Shown here piece after piece: positions 6,050 through 6,612 of a stretch of DNA of 6,612 nt (the stretch's first letter is position 1; every line of letters begins with the position of its first letter). This DNA is from Planctomycetota bacterium. Its GTDB lineage: Bacteria; Planctomycetota; Planctomycetia; Pirellulales; UBA7805. The notes under the pieces were generated by a model. That model saw nothing but the letters and a program-made list of their open reading frames with translations. It was not told where the DNA came from and did no database searches. The position numbers and the translations under genes were made by a program. Location: assembly GCA_030605285.1 (NCBI GenBank), contig JAUWIQ010000116.1:1-6612 (forward strand), written 5' to 3'.

Positions 6050-6223
6050 AAAAAAACCCGGAGACCGAGGTGTGTTGAAAACAGCCGCTCGGATTGAAAG
6101 ATACCGAGCGACCTTTCTGTGGTGCAAGAGTGTGGGACACAACGACAACTCAATGTTGCGGGAAAGACGTTGTCGCTGCGCTCTTCTTCAACCTCCCCCT
6201 TGCCGACACGCACGGTCTCCGGG
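6050..6223 (-). ncRNA. Candidate structured RNA with three-way junction and terminal U7
   Basis: Read on the minus strand, CCCGGAGACCG (6213-6223) pairs perfectly with CGGTCTCCGGG (6057-6067), 11 bp, and seven T (6050-6056) follow at once. The helix can continue with GTGT/ACAC (6206-6209 with 6070-6073). Inside are two arms. The first is closed by GCAAG/CTTGC (6199-6203 with 6124-6128) and carries a 12-bp hairpin (6169-6180 with 6138-6149). The second is a 10-bp hairpin (6104-6113 with 6083-6092) with an 11-nt loop. Two pairs in each of these hairpins are G.U on this strand and would be A.C mismatches on the other, so a minus-strand RNA is favoured. No convincing promoter was found upstream; it may be a separate small RNA, a processed lpxI 3' end, or an unusually large terminator. 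I could not assign it to 6S, SRP, tmRNA or RNase P RNA. Confidence 0.5.
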
Positions 6224-6244
6224 AAAAAAACTGGACGCCAAATA

Positions 6245-6612
6245 TCAAGCCGCAGCATGGATCGCTACGGGCTGATCAAGCGACACAATAACCAATTTGT
6301 GCCGATTCGCAAACTCGATTAATTCCGAGGAATTCACAATGATCGTTTTTTCAGCTTCGACGGCCAGGACACGGCCTCCGGACTCTACCAGGGACTGAAC
6401 GGTGCCCAGGCCAATCGTGGGCACGTCAAAACGCATATCCTGATTGGGCTTGGCGACTTTGACTACCGTAAATTCGCCACTCGGGCAGAGGGCTCCTGCC
6501 CGGAAAATGCATTGGTCGGTCCCCTCAATTGCTTCGATTGCTAGCACTGCCTTCCCCTTTACGGCGACCGACTGCCCGATATCAAGTCGCCCCATTTCTT
6601 TTGCCAAATCCC
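6245..6612 (-). CDS. lpxI: UDP-2,3-diacylglucosamine pyrophosphatase LpxI, C-terminal part (runs off right edge)
   Basis: The last 121 codons of an LpxI (DUF1009) protein; the 5' end lies outside the window and the frame is open to the edge. Family-typical blocks are MGRLDIGQSVAVK, VLAIEAIEGTD, FTVVKVAKPNQDMRFDVPTIG and GGRVLAVEAEKTIIV. LpxI hydrolyses UDP-2,3-diacylglucosamine to lipid X in lipid A synthesis, replacing LpxH. The catalytic aspartate known from Caulobacter LpxI probably corresponds to the Asp in DMRFDVPTIG, by approximate position from the C-terminus (inference). Its presence implies an outer membrane with lipid A. The TTG at 6605-6607 is an internal leucine codon, not a start. 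The stop is followed after 21 nt by the structured RNA element. Confidence 0.93.
   Translation of the reverse strand, partial: DLAKEMGRLDIGQSVAVKGKAVLAIEAIEGTDQCIFRAGALCPSGEFTVVKVAKPNQDMRFDVPTIGLGTVQSLVESGGRVLAVEAEKTIIVNSSELIEFANRHKLVIVSLDQPVAIHAAA

Noticed and set aside
6050..6223. Cobalamin riboswitch, because the minus strand contains CCCGCAAC and GGAGACC, both reminiscent of B12 riboswitch boxes.
   Set aside because: The two boxes occur in the reverse of the required order, and no minus-strand gene follows within about 500 nt, so a cis-acting riboswitch makes no sense here.
6050..6223. 6S, SRP or tmRNA identity for the structured element.
   Set aside because: 6S RNA is a rod with a central bubble, not a three-way junction. 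The SRP GGAAG loop motif and the tmRNA acceptor end were not found. Left unassigned.
5974..6275. Open frames of 94-97 codons on both strands between DUF983 and lpxI.
   Set aside because: They overlap the ends of two confident genes, lack ribosome sites and have no domain-like pattern. The region is better explained as structured RNA.

Overview
The window looks like a piece of a planctomycete chromosome, most likely Pirellulaceae-like. Three things point there: the N-terminus of a PVC-type 'membrane-bound dehydrogenase' family secreted protein, a secreted protein with two tandem DUF1080 (3-keto-disaccharide hydrolase) domains, and an LpxI-type lipid A enzyme. Shine-Dalgarno sites are weak or absent before several genes, and base composition is moderate-GC. 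The lineage is inferred from gene content; there is no rRNA or other marker here.

Layout, left to right. Bases 1-568 (minus) hold the first 189 codons of a secreted PVC-type protein that runs off the left edge. Bases 569-905 contain no convincing gene, but hold a terminator-like hairpin facing the plus strand. Bases 906-3533 (minus) carry the tandem DUF1080 protein, a small beta-sandwich-like hypothetical protein and a nucleotide-sugar epimerase/dehydratase. Bases 3579-4550 (minus) encode a YrbG-type Ca2+/Na+ antiporter with a candidate promoter upstream. Bases 4710-5486 (minus) encode a class I SAM methyltransferase with an N-terminal export or anchor segment. Bases 5621-6004 are the only plus-strand gene, a DUF983 zinc-ribbon membrane protein. 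Bases 6245-6612 (minus) are the C-terminal part of lpxI, whose 5' end lies beyond the right edge.

The most interesting element lies between the convergent DUF983 and lpxI genes. About 174 nt (6050-6223, minus) can fold into a three-way-junction RNA closed by a perfect 11-bp helix and followed directly by U7. Its non-Watson-Crick pairs are G.U when read on the minus strand and become A.C mismatches on the plus strand, which favours a minus-strand RNA. It is either an undescribed small RNA or an elaborate 3' end of the lpxI transcript.

Functionally the window mixes cell-envelope and surface chemistry (lpxI, the epimerase, the antiporter, DUF983) with secreted carbohydrate handling (DUF1080, PVC-type protein). 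The run antiporter-epimerase-small protein-DUF1080 is co-directional with gaps of 45, 29 and 79 nt, so partial co-transcription is plausible. No mobile element, CRISPR array, tRNA or rRNA was seen.
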